In this document: in pieces, positions 11,722-21,965 of the stretch | How positions within the stretch are numbered: the stretch's first letter is position 1 | Layout: the number at the start of each line of letters is the position of its first letter | From: Eucommia ulmoides | Lineage: Eukaryota; Streptophyta; Magnoliopsida; Garryales; Eucommiaceae | DNA: 64,000 nt | NCBI GenBank assembly: GCA_016647705.1 | Contig: JAENRU010000489.1 | Location: forward strand, 62,001 to 126,000 | Direction: 5' to 3' | Translations under genes and position numbers: made by a program | The notes under the pieces: model-generated | What the model saw: the letters and a program-made list of their open reading frames with translations, nothing else | Databases searched by the model: none | What the model was told of the DNA's origin: nothing

Positions 11722-13855
11722 AAAACTTTAAACCTGGTGTTCTGAACACCGGGTTTAAAGTTTTGTTTTGTTTTTTAAATTGTGAACCTGGTGTACATAA
11801 CACCGGGTTCAAGCGCTGTTTGCTTTGCTTGGGCCGCATTTGGACCCGGTGTTTTGAATACCGGGTCCTCATTGTTTAAGTTTGATATTACATCATTGGT
11901 AGACCCCACAGAAGAAAGAATTAGGGGGGAGCCAATTATTCTTCTAAGATTGGACTTCTCTTTACTGCATGCATGATTAGAAATTTAGGTAGGTAAGTGA
12001 AGTTCCTCTTCTTTTTAAATGAAAATAGAGCAATAATTTAAAATTTTTGAAATATTTTTTTGGCATTTTTTCTATTTATTTTTTTGGATATTTTTGGTTA
12101 TCATTCACAAATTTTACAATTCATTATCCACCAAACTCACTCAGTACAATATTTTTTTTAAAAAAAAATCCAATAATTATGTTAAAAGTCTAAATCACTG
12201 CACGATATAAAAATTATTATAATTTTTTATATAAAAAATTACAATGACTTTTATATAATGTAATAATTTTTAATTTTAAAAAAAAAAATTATTGTTGCGT
12301 GTGAATTATATAAACAAAACTTTTAAATTTGTGGACAGTGCGCCAATAAATCCTAATTTTTTTTTATTGAGTTTTATTCTACACTAATTTGAAAGGAAAA
12401 TGAAAAAAAATAAGAGATTTTTTTTTTTAAAAATAGTAAAATTACAATTATATCATTGATAATAGTGTCTTTAATTTATTTTTGTAATATTTCAAAGTAA
12501 AATATTTTAATTTATTTTTTGCAATATTTCAAAGTAAAATAATAAATAAATTATAGTGAAATATTTTCCTTCCTTTCATTTTTCATTCTTAACTAAACAT
12601 CCCTAGAAAAAATAGTTATCATTTCACAATGTATAAAAAAAAATCGAGAATAGTTTCATAGGGATAAATGAGAAATGATTTCTTTTTGCAAATTTTTAAA
12701 TAAATTCAGAAATTTGAGATTATTTAAGAACAAAAACGTTACTAAATATATCTTTATACATCAATCTCAAAATTTTGAGAGTGCGATAAAAGAAGGAAAG
12801 CCAAACGAGACTTAATGGACAACTTTCGTCCCTCGTAAGAACAATATAATAATAAGCAAAGAACACGGAAAAGTCACCCGATTTTCGAACCTCCGGTTGT
12901 TGATTTTTTTTTAGTTACGTTACTAATTTTTTCATAACATTTTTTAGTATATTTCTTAGTTACATTCAACTAATTTTTCGATTGTTAAGTGTGCAGAAAT
13001 AACACAAATTTAACTAAAAAATACATTAAAAATTGTATTAAAATGTAACTAAAAAATACACTAGAAAGAATAGTTACATATAACTAAAAAATATAATAAA
13101 AAAAATAGTTATATGTAACTAAATAAATTAATTTACTATTTTACTTGGAAATATTACAAAAAAATAAATTAAACTATTTTACTCTAAATATTAGAAAAAT
13201 AAATTAAAGATTCTATTATCAACGATATAATCGTAATTTTTTTATTTTCTTAGAAATTCTCCCTTACTTTTTTTCATTGTCCTTTCAAATTAGTGTAGAA
13301 TAAAATCTACTTTCAAATAACAACGATTAATTAACAAGGCCGGACGCCCGCCAAAATTTCCCTTCTCATTTATCCATATTTTTTTTCTTTTGTTTTTTAT
13401 CCATTACCAAACATAGTTTAGAATGGGACAAGAAAGAGCGTAGAAAATAAGGTTGGTGGTGGGGTCCACAAAAATATACGTAGAAAGAATGTAGGAAACC
13501 GGATTACGTGTCACAGGGTTTGAAGATGGGGTGACCTAATAAAAAATGAGTTTTTTTATTAGGTGCCGAGTGCACTGCAGCACAGCCCCTACACTGTACT
13601 GTTGCCTGGCAAACGGGCAAAAGTGATTTCCCCGGGTCCGAATATATATCTGGGGATGTGGTCTCCAGGTACTTGATTTAAAAATAAAAAATAAAAGAAA
13701 AATCGTATACATAGTGTTCGCAACACTGGATGTACGGAAGCCTATTTTTCGAAACTCGGTGTTTGCAATATCGGGTTTCGTTACCTGGGGATCACATCTT
13801 CATGTGGCATGGGTTTGGTAAATAAGTTAAAAATACCCGTTTTCAGTAATTTAAA
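11590..13855. mobile_element. TIR element A with serial short palindromes
   Basis: Both ends read inward as TTACTGAA..AACTTATTTACC (left near 11592, right complement near 13851). Near the left end are short palindromes such as CCTGGTGTTCTGAACACCGG, CCTGGTGTACATAACACCGG and CCCGGTGTTTTGAATACCGG. Near the right end are similar ones at 13705-13775 and the inverted pair CCTAATAAAAAA / TTTTTTATTAGG around 13531-13563. The middle is AT-rich with no coding frame. Near-identical in layout to 59147-61575 and related to 56009-58355. No clear TSD was found, so the superfamily is unassigned. Confidence 0.65.
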
Positions 13856-15335
13856 AAAAAATATCTATTTATTCGATAAAGAATTCGAGAGAAATACAGA
13901 AGGCAGCGAGCGAGAGAGAGAGACGTGATGGAGTTGGAATGTTTTTGTGGACTTTAATGGTTAGATGTTATCTCAACCTTGAAAAATGAATTAAAATACA
14001 TGTTTCAAAAGCTTATAATCAAGCATGTAATTATAAACTCTAGCTTCGGAACAAAGCTTATAATCAAGCACGTAATTATAAGCTCTAGCTTCGGAACTCT
14101 CAGCTATCAAACCTTTTATTATAAACCCCTAGATTCAAAACCTCTAAACTAGGCAGTGGATTTCTCAAAGCTTGAATTAATTTGAAAATAAATAAAAAAT
14201 AAAAATTAATTTTTAATTTCCAATTGTAGATCCTAAATCATATATATTGGCTTTGACATGTTGAATAATCACGATAATACGAAAATTAAATAAAGACCTT
14301 AAACATACATGATTAAAAGGACACAATAATTAATTGAAAGATGGTTACCGAAAGTGTACCTGTTTTAGCCATTGCGGATGATTGATTGTCGCAGCGGATT
14401 ACACACTAGACTTTCCTCTCTATGATCTAGATTTTTGTTATGGCGGCTCTCAATGGGAAGAAACCCTTAATTTAAACTAGAGAGGGGACCTAATATTTAT
14501 AATTAGGGTTCCTCATTGGCCGTTCCCATAACGGATTTCAATGAGACCCAAAACCTATACTTACCACTCAACTGAGTTTCTACACAAAAAATGTCACATC
14601 CCAAATCAAAATGTAATCATTATGTAATTGGGTTGCTTATATAATAGATTATCTATTAACCAATTTTTTTATAAAATAAGTAATTTAATTAATTTAGTAA
14701 AAAATATCCAACAAAAACAACTTCGTATATCTCAGTATTGTTTATGTTTCACACACACCAATACAAGTATTTGATATTCGTTCGATACTCCGCTCTCAAT
14801 TTTTCTAATGTGGTATCAATAGCCATTTTGCCTACTTTTTTTTAATATGATATCTAGCCAATTTCAATCTTTTTAAGTAACTAAGAACATCAACAATTAC
14901 TTAAATAAATAAATAATAGAATAGAGAGAAAATACACATTTGGCAGATCGAGACGTGTAAACATAAGAAGAGATACGCCCTCTCTATGCACGTGGTTGAA
15001 TGACGAGCTCTTCCCATAACACAATGATCCAGGAAGTCAAGGTCCAACGAGGACAACCTTATATTGAACCGATTGCAAACCCCTATTGACTGCAGACATC
15101 AAGTATATAATATACGTGAAATACCACAAAATATAATTTCTCTTTATTTTTATGTTTCAATAAAACCATATTATTTCATATACTATCATCATCTAGTATC
15201 ATATTATTTTCTCTAAATTTCTCTACATCATTTTTTTTCTCTTCTTTTTCTATATATCCTTTAATTTTCACACACCTATATATAGTGTATAAATTATGTA
15301 ACTCTTATTATAATATTAAGTACTCATAATATTAT
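13856..15335. other. GLP1 far-upstream spacer
   Basis: AT-rich DNA with no credible gene. A 46-bp unit containing AAGCTTATAATCAAGCA and CTCTAGCTTCGGAAC is tandemly doubled at about 14010-14100; both units also occur in the partner at 61728-61815. The part from about 14850 is shared with the other GLP upstream blocks at 45.2, 52.1 and 62.5 kb. The 5' region also holds a GA-rich stretch near 13905-13925. Confidence 0.65.
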
Positions 15336-15572
15336 ATATATTTTTTTTTATTTTTTTATTTTTTATTTTTTATTTTTTTATTTTTTTATTTTTTGTATAT
15401 TCATGAGTGTCCCACACTCACATAGATTAGTGTGAGACTAATTTTGTTTGAGATTCCGTGATTACCCGTCCCAACAAGTGTTTTTCCATAGACTTGAAAC
15501 CCTAACTTTGCAAAGACCTTTTAACTGTTTTAACTCAAGCGTGCCTTACCGCTTGAGCCACACTATGTTGGT
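15336..15572 (-). mobile_element. tRNA-derived SINE in GLP1 upstream region
   Basis: Read on the minus strand, the head carries a Pol III A-box-like TGGCTCAAGCGG and a B-box-like GGTTTCAAGTC. It ends in an A-rich tail, seen on the plus strand as T-runs at 15349-15395. It is flanked by the 10-bp direct repeat ATAATATTAT at 15326-15335 and 15573-15582. The related block at 45690-45699 has this 10-mer once and no insertion, which is an empty site. It is not a functional tRNA gene. Confidence 0.85.
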
Positions 15573-15897
15573 ATAATATTATAATTAATAAAATCACTAA
15601 TTATACACAAATGTTATATTAAATTACATTATAACATATATGTTTATAATGGAATTCATAGTCGTTTTAATAAATTTTATAATTTCATCACAATAATAAT
15701 GTGTAATAAATATGTAATTAGAACATATAATTATAACCATTATAAATATATTATTAATAATAATTTCATGAAATATAATTTATATATATAATAAAATATT
15801 TAATTTTAAATTATTTTCCTAATAACTGCCCATTGGAAAAGTAAATCAGAGAAAATGTTTGCGTGGTTTGAAAGATGATGGATCATGAATTTTGTTC

Positions 15898-15905
15898 TAT
15901 ATAAA
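15898..15905 (+). promoter_or_regulatory. TATA box of GLP1
   Basis: TATATAAA lies 41 bp before the in-frame ATG at 15939 and 78 bp before the ancestral ATG at 15976. The same box is conserved before GLP2 (20506-20513) and GLP4 (63612-63619). Transcription would be expected to begin near 15930, leaving a very short leader before the 15939 ATG. Confidence 0.75.
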
Positions 15906-15938
15906 CCTATCCAAACCCACCCCCCATCCCCCCACCCC

Positions 15939-16640
15939 ATGAAATACGCAAATCGAATCCAGATCACCCATCGAAATGCTTCGGTTTTCTTCTTCTTCTT
16001 CTTCATTTCTTTCCTCGCCTTCTCCTCCTCCATTAATGCAGCTTCAGTTCAAGACTTTTGTGTGGGTAACCTAGAACTCCCTGAAGGCCCTGCGGGTTAC
16101 GCCTGCAGGAACCCTGCTAACGTCACAGTGGATGACTTTGTGTTTTCAGGGCTAGCCGTGCCCGGAAACACTTCCGACATCTTTAGATCTGCGGTGTCGT
16201 TTGCATTTGTCGATGAATTTCCGGGGTTGAATGGCCTGGGCCTCTCCATGGCACGGTTGGACCTAGCCCCCGGCGGAGTGATTCCAATGCACACACACCG
16301 TGGTGGCTCCGAAGTGATTCTAGTGATTCAGGGCTCCATTATTGCTGGTTTCATCTCCTCGGACGACGTCCCTTATGTGAGAACACTGGAGGTGGGTGAA
16401 ATCATGATATTTCCTCAGGGGTTGTTGCATTTTCAAATAAATTTTGGTAGGACACCGGCTCTTGCCTTTGTGAGTTTGAACAGCCCAAACCCCGGCATCC
16501 AAGTCCTTGCTACTTCTTTGTTTGGGAACGACTTGCCTACCCAATTCGTGGAAGCGACCACATTCATCGATGCTGTTGAGGTGAATAGGCTCAAGCTTGT
16601 TTTCGGAGGCACCAACGAAGTCCGCCTTCGCCAAAAATGA
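15939..16640 (+). CDS. GLP1: germin-like protein, ABP19/ABP20 type
   Basis: A secreted cupin, 233 aa from the ATG at 15939 (the frame is open from an earlier ATG at 15885). A phenylalanine-rich hydrophobic stretch ending SSSINA is a signal peptide. Two Cys in CVGNLELPEGPAGYAC form the germin disulfide. Germin box 1 (GGVIPMHTH...GSE) supplies His, His and Glu, and box 2 ([16 protein letters not shown]) the last His of the metal site. N-glycosylation sites occur at NVT and NTS. In GLP2 and GLP4 translation starts at MLRFF; here that ATG (15976) is out of frame because the following T/TTC run differs by five bases. The paralogs' stop codon has also become GAA, adding EVRLRQK. Related proteins bind Mn or auxin or act as oxidases; which applies here is unknown. 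Confidence 0.8.
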   Translation: MKYANRIQITHRNASVFFFFFFISFLAFSSSINAASVQDFCVGNLELPEGPAGYACRNPANVTVDDFVFSGLAVPGNTSDIFRSAVSFAFVDEFPGLNGLGLSMARLDLAPGGVIPMHTHRGGSEVILVIQGSIIAGFISSDDVPYVRTLEVGEIMIFPQGLLHFQINFGRTPALAFVSLNSPNPGIQVLATSLFGNDLPTQFVEATTFIDAVEVNRLKLVFGGTNEVRLRQK

Positions 16641-17535
16641 AGTACCTAAACATGCAAAATAACGATATGTATCGACAATAAATCCCGTACCAAACACTCT
16701 TTTGTAGTTTGGACGTCAGTACTTTATTTTCCTGTGGTCTTGGACTAAACTGCAATGGTAACTCCATTAACGAAAAACGTAAAATTCAGTTTTACCCTTC
16801 TTTAATTATTAATATTTATTCTGGGAAAAATCCAAAGGTCTAAATCATAGGAGGCAAAGTGCAATTAACCACCACTCTCTCTCTCCCTGCCACCACCACT
16901 TTTGTCCAGCATGTCGCCACCACCACGCTGGCCACCCTCAACCACCCCCGTTTCTCTCTCTCTCCCCCTATATTTCTCTATTAAAGCTGAAAATCAAAAA
17001 ATAAAACAAGAAAGAGATTACGAAAGCAAAAAATGAATGAGGGAGGCTCTGATTCGTCTTTGATTCAGACTGCCAAGGCTGCAACAAATGGTTGCCATGC
17101 GAGAGAATCTCTCATCCTTGCAGACCTTCTGAGTTGCCTTGCTAAGCTACGGCTCAGTTCGGATCCTGAATATCCTTCTCAGAAAAAAATTGTCACCGCC
17201 TCATACAATACGGTTGGATCAAGGAATAAGGGCCCGTTTGGTTAGAGAGAGAGAGAGAGACATTTACAACCATCCATTGAGAACAATATATCATTTAGTG
17301 TGTGTAATATGGGTTGTTGCTTTTCTAATTGGCGTTAGGTTGAAATCACCTGTGACGGTTGGGCTAACGGAGAGGGGCAACCACTGTAGTTTGAGCCAAT
17401 TCATAACCACTTAAACATCAACATTTTGAATTAGTTTAATTTCAACAAAAAAACAAAAAAAAAAAAAAAAAAAAAAAAAAAAGATCAATAAACATATCCA
17501 GCTCGAAGTACAAACTCAAAAAAAAAAAAAAGAAC
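16641..17535 (+). repeat. GLP1 downstream block with exon-like frame
   Basis: An AATAAA at 16677-16682 after the stop is a likely poly(A) signal and is conserved after GLP2 (21241-21246). A shortened copy of the GGTTAATT-type MITE follows (about 16735-16873). At 17033-17245 a 70-codon frame (MNEGGSDSSLIQT, then RESLILADLLSCLAKLR) has counterparts near 24247 and 30789; the family is not recognised. A GAGAGAGA run (about 17245-17262) and A-rich DNA follow. Matching blocks lie at 23.86-24.95 and 30.42-31.30 kb. Confidence 0.6.
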
Positions 17536-18414
17536 GGAAAATTATCAATTACTCCCAAAAAAAAGAAACTATTTATCGCTTACTCCCATTGACTTTTCTT
17601 TGCACCGATTACTCCCGTCAACACATTTTTCTTACACCAATTAGTCCCGTTTTAAAAAATGTCGAGAAATGAGTTTACTGAAATGCCCTCCCGTGAGCTT
17701 CACATCGATAAGGAAGGTCGTTAAATTGGTGCACCACCGCCGGTCGCCGCCGCCACCATAAATTACAGTTTTCACCCCAAACTTTATGACTTTGTCACTT
17801 TCTATATATTTCCAAAAAATAAATAAATAAATCTTAATTTTAGGATAAAATCATTACCAAATGTGACGTAAAATAAGAGAACAATTGATATTATATTCAA
17901 CATTTACAGATGTTGAATGTAACATCCACATGTGTTAAATGTAGTATCATATGGATTTTACTCTGCATACAAAAATAAGAAAACAATGGATGTTACATTC
18001 AACATCTACATGAGTTGTATTTTGGTCAGAAAAAGATAATATCATTAAAAAAAACACAATTGATATTACATTCAACACCCACAAGTTTTGAATGTTACAT
18101 TCAACATCCACAAGAGGGGTATTTTGGTTAGAAAAATATAGTATTATAAAAAAATAAATAAAATAAAAAATAAAAAACACAATTGATGTTACATTCAACA
18201 TCTACATGAGAAGTATATTGGTCAGAAAAATATATCATTAGTAAAAAATAAATAAATAAATAAATAAACAATTGATGTTACATTCAACATCCATATGAGA
18301 GGTATTTTGGTAAAGAAAAAAGATAAAAAGAGTTATTGGTGAAAAAAAAAAAAAAAAAAGTGATGGGATTAATTGATAATTTCTTTTGTATTTTGGGAAT
18401 AAATGGTGCATGCC
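17536..18414. mobile_element. TIR element F1 with ACATTCAACATC array
   Basis: Left end GGAAAATTATCAATTACTCC; the right end in reverse complement reads GGCATGCACCATTTATTCCC and then AAATTATCAATTAATCCC. The paralogous block at 24.96 kb lacks it. Inside, GATGTTACATTCAACATC and variants recur between about 17890 and 18295, each a 6-bp inverted repeat around a 6-nt spacer. The relative at 42751-43868 lies in the opposite orientation. No transposase frame is seen; superfamily unknown. Confidence 0.6.
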
Positions 18415-19219
18415 AAAAAAAAAAAAAAAAAAAAATCATATAAGAAGCAAAAAAGTTGAATTTAACAAGAAAAATAATTTTAAAAAAAAAAAAAAAAAGT
18501 TGAATTTATGAAAAGGATTTATCTAATCCATAACCACACAAAAATTAACATTTTTCAAGTACTATTCAAATGGAGGGAGTTAATCCATGACGACATCAAA
18601 ATCAATATCATCCACAAATCTTACAAGATTTACAACAATATTATCTTTTTAAAAGTCGATTTTTCCTCTCATTTTTCTTTCTTAACCAAACAACCCTAGG
18701 AAAAATAATTTTTCTTTCACAATTAATAAAAATATTATCCTGTCATTTTTATTTTCTTTTTCCTTTCTATCCTTCTAACCAAACATACCCTAGGGTATGT
18801 TTTTTCATCCTATTTTATTTTTCCTCCCATTTTCCATCCATCCAATCGATGACAGATTTTTATTTTTTTTTCATTTTTCATTTCATTTTCTTTTCTCCGT
18901 TTTATCCAACCAGCCAAATGCATTCTAAGAAAGAAAAATAAAATAAATGAAATAATTAATTTTAATATTTTATCTTTGTATATTATTAAAAAAATAAAAA
19001 TAAAGATTCTGTTATTAAAAATATAATTATAATTTCACTGTCAAAATCAAAGTATAGATCTTGCTCACCAAGCAAAAATAAATAAAATAATAATAATAAT
19101 AATTGTAATCTTGCCGACCTAACGTCTGCATGGATTAAAAAGTCGTCACGCATGACGTCACTAGAAATGGAAGAGGCGAGATTTCGACAACTATTAAAAA
19201 ATACTAAAAATATTATAAT
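18415..19219. other. AT-rich spacer between GLP1 and GLP2
   Basis: Collinear with 24.96-25.98 kb (TTGAATTTAACA, TCATCCACAAATCTTACAAG, TTGCTCACCAAGCAAAAATA) and partly with 4.8-5.2 kb in reverse. No gene is seen. A single copy of the CGTCTGCATGGATTAAAAA unit (about 19124-19142) is expanded to four copies at 25.7-25.9 kb. Confidence 0.6.
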
Positions 19220-19397
19220 TAATTTTTTTAATACTGTCCCACACTCACACAAGAGTGAGATTATCTCGTTCGGAATTTTTTGACTGTCTCTTCCTAGAAG
19301 TGTTTTTCTGCATGTTCGTGCCCCTGACCTTGCAGAAACCCTCAACTGCTTTAATTCAAACGTGTCTTTTCTCTTGAACCATACTATATATGTTGCT
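19220..19397 (-). mobile_element. tRNA-derived SINE in GLP2 upstream region, diverged
   Basis: Same insertion site as the SINE at 15336-15572: followed by ATAATATTATAATTAAT and collinear on both sides. It was therefore inherited by duplication, not inserted anew. More diverged than the 15-kb and 63-kb copies. Confidence 0.75.
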
Positions 19398-19600
19398 ATA
19401 ATATTATAATTAATAAAATTATTAATTATACACATAAATATTATAATAAATTAAATTATAACATATATGTCTATAATGTAATTCATAAAGTGATTTTAAT
19501 ATATTTTATAATCACAATAATAATTTGTAATAAACATGTAATTAGAACACATAATTATAATTATTATAAATATATTATTAATAATAATTTTGTCAAATAA

Positions 19601-19601
<1 letters not shown>

Positions 19602-19662
<61 letters not shown>
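19602..19662. repeat. (TA)n microsatellite
   Basis: About 30 TA units immediately before the truncated LINE. Other (TA)n runs occur at 45157-45200, 45753-45790 and 63046-63075, all in GLP upstream blocks. Confidence 0.95.
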
Positions 19663-19664
<2 letters not shown>

Positions 19665-20125
19665 TGGTGGTGTTGTTGGAGACAGTAATGGAGCTGTTAG
19701 TTGGGTTTTCTTCTTTCCCCTTACTGTTAGTTTAAGTTTTCTAGCTGAGTTCTACGGGTTGTTCATGGGGATTCAGGAAGCTTTGTGTTTGGGCCAGTTT
19801 CCTCTACTGGTGGAAAGTAATTCGCTAGCTTTGGTTCATTCAATCAGGAAGGATAGTTCAATCTGGTCGATTGTCCATCTTTGGAACACAGTTCAGTTTT
19901 GGATTCTATCATTTGACATTCAGATTTCTCATGTTCATCGAGAATGTAATTTTGTTGTTGATAGTCTTACTAACATTGTTTCGTCTAGTCCTTTGTTATT
20001 TCCTTTAGGTAGTCTCTTACCTCACGATGTAATTTCTTATGTTCATGAGGATCAAGAGGGTCTTTCCCGCCTAAGGTTGTAATTTTTTCAATTCATTAAT
20101 AAAGAGATCGTTTTTTTAAAAAAAA
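19663..20125 (+). mobile_element. 5'-truncated LINE carrying an RNase H-like tail
   Basis: The frame from 19663 reads GGGVVGDSNGAVSW, then LAEFYGLFMGIQEALCLG, LLVESNSLALVHSI and HVHRECNFVVDSLTN, ending at the stop at 20082. This is the RNase H-like domain at the C-terminus of plant LINE ORF2, with the E, D and H-R-x-C-N features visible. A short 3' UTR and an A-rich tail (20111-20128) follow. Everything upstream of the RNase H is missing, as in typical 5'-truncated insertions. It sits in the GLP2 promoter block, about 430 bp before the ATG. The (TA)n flank hides any TSD. Confidence 0.85.
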
Positions 20126-20131
20126 AATAAA

Positions 20132-20385
20132 AATATATATATAAATTTGTCCAACTTAAATAGTGTCGGCTACATAAATCTGTTTGTGACATAATGAACG
20201 ATCAAGGGTCATCCTCTCTAGTCAGGTTCAATGTCCTCAAATCAATTATAATAATCTCGTTCCAAATCTTCGTAGACCTACATCTCTCTCTGGTATTCCC
20301 ATACTTGAATTAAATTGCATTTTCTTACTAGTGTTTCTATCGGTGTTTTATGCAGATATCTAAACTTCGGTATCTTTTCTTCTAA
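20132..20385. repeat. Interspersed repeat of uncertain class
   Basis: Absent from the paralogous promoter of GLP1. It contains GTGTCGGCTACATAAATC, a phrase resembling a repeat I recall as common in plant genomes and transcripts. No ends or TSD could be defined. It may be a separate insertion or part of the LINE event. Confidence 0.4.
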
Positions 20386-20505
20386 TTTATATATATAATA
20401 AAAAATTAATTTTAAATTATTTTTCTAACCACCTCCGCCTTGGAAAAGTAAATCAAAGAAAGAGTCAAATATTGTTTCCTACACATGGTTTGAAAGAAGA
20501 GGTTC

Positions 20506-20513
20506 TATATAAA
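20506..20513 (+). promoter_or_regulatory. TATA box of GLP2
   Basis: TATATAAA 45 bp before the ATG at 20558, conserved with GLP1 and GLP4. The promoter block upstream is split by the LINE and repeat at 19.66-20.39 kb. Confidence 0.65.
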
Positions 20514-20557
20514 CCCTCCATGAAATTAGCAAATCGAATCCAGATCACCCATCGAAA

Positions 20558-21187
20558 ATGCTTCGTTTTTTCTTCTTCTTCTTCATTTCTTTCCTCGTCT
20601 TCTCCTCCACCATTAATGCAGCTGTTCGAGACTTTTGTGTGGGTAACCTAGAACTCCCAGAAGGCCCTGCGGGTTACGCTTGCAAGAGCCCTGCGAATGT
20701 CACAGTGGATGATTTTATGTTTTCACGCCTAGCCGTGCCCGGAAACAATTCCAACATCCTAAAAGCGGCCGTGACACGGCATTTTTCGCTCAATTTCCGG
20801 GGTTGAACGGCCTGGGCCTGTCCATGGGGCGGTTGGACCTGGCCCCCGGCGGGGTGATTCCAACGCACTCACACCTTGGTGGCTTCGAAGTGATTATAGT
20901 GATTCAGGGCTCCCTTACTGCTGGTTTCATCTCGTCGGCCGACGTCCCTTATGTGAAAACACTGAAGGTGGGTGAAATCATGATATTTCCTCAGGGGTTT
21001 TCAAGTAAATGAAGGTCGCAAACCGGCTCTTGCATTTGTGAGTTTTAACAGTGCAAGCCCCGGCATCCAAATCCTTGCTTCTTCATTGTTTGGGAACGAC
21101 ATGCCTACCAAATACGTGGAAGCGACCACATTCATTGATGCTGCTGAGGTGAAGAGGCTCAAGGCTGTTTTCGGAGGCACTGGCTAG
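20558..21187 (+). pseudogene. GLP2: germin-like pseudogene, two frameshifts
   Basis: The ATG at 20558 gives a normal signal peptide (MLRFFFFF...INA) and the disulfide region. Near 20770-20785 one base is missing relative to GLP3 (ACACGG for AC[T/A]CCGG), so the frame ends early at TGA 20804-20806. The second frame, from about 20803, holds box 1 (GGVIPTHSH). It ends at TGA 21010-21012 after an 8-nt deletion that removes LLH of box 2, including the metal-binding His. The remaining C-terminus ([10 protein letters not shown]...[15 protein letters not shown]) is intact in a third frame and ends at TAG 21185-21187. It cannot make a working cupin. Confidence 0.95.
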
Positions 21188-21965
21188 TTTGCCTTTGCCA
21201 GAAATGTATCTAAACATGCAAAATAGCGATATGTATCGACAATAAATCTCGTATCAAACATTCTTCTAATATTTTATATAACATACATATGCTCGGCCAG
21301 CCATACGGATTCAGATTCAAAAAGAACCCCGAAACAGCCATAACCATTCGGCCGGAAGTAGCCTTCTTCACCATTTGCCTCTGATTTCAAGCACCAAACC
21401 ATGGAGTTGGGCAACCATTTGGCCTGAGATAGAGGAATTTCTGGTTAAAACCATATATTAACCATCTCCACAAACAACCTAGTTGAGGTGCTCCGATTAG
21501 GTGACGATCTCGGGAGCGGGGCGAAAGGCAACGGCTTAACTGCTGCTTCGGTGCTGATTCAAATCTCTGGCGACCTTCACCGTTGGTATAAGCGGCGGAA
21601 GCAACGTGTATTATCTAGTTCGTCTTCCGGCCACCTCCGCCGTTTGGTATAAGAGGAGGTTAATAGCCAAGCTAAGTCAGGCAGAATTGAAATCTCCCTC
21701 AGTTTTATTCCAGATCTGCATTCCATTGCCAATCGAAGGAAGAATTTGATTTCATAAGAGGTGGCCAGATGCAAATTAATTGAGGCGGTGAAGGTACTCT
21801 GCTTCATTGCCCTAGATTCCCTTGCATGGGTGGTTGAGTTTGTTTTAGAATTTGTTCTTGGAACTCATTATTGGGTTGGAGTATTGGTTCTTGGTTTTGC
21901 ATGAGTTGGTTCTCTTGAAGCTTTTGTAACACCGAATATTTTCTTGATTAGTAGGCTGATTTCCA

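Larger units (their letters stand above)
11590..16310 (+). repeat. Segmental duplication, copy 1 (partner 59147-64000)
   Basis: From TIR element A through the upstream block into GLP1, this stretch matches 59147-64000 in the same order and orientation. The match is near-perfect over long runs, for example 13900-15250 against 61610-62960. The partner is about 47.6 kb away. The GLP1/GLP4 pair therefore comes from a recent duplication that included the element and the SINE. Confidence 0.9.

Noticed and set aside
11636-11976. Frames with Lys or Phe runs across 11.64-11.98 kb and again at 59.15-59.51 kb
   Set aside because: They read through poly(A)/poly(T) and palindromes of the TIR element. Conservation follows from the segmental duplication.
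15336-15572. A tRNA gene on the minus strand
   Set aside because: Only A- and B-box-like parts are present; there is no cloverleaf, and a TSD and A-rich tail mark a SINE.
16097-16697. Minus-strand frames opposite GLP1
   Set aside because: Antisense shadows. Similar ones occur opposite GLP2 and GLP3, as expected from shared codon use.
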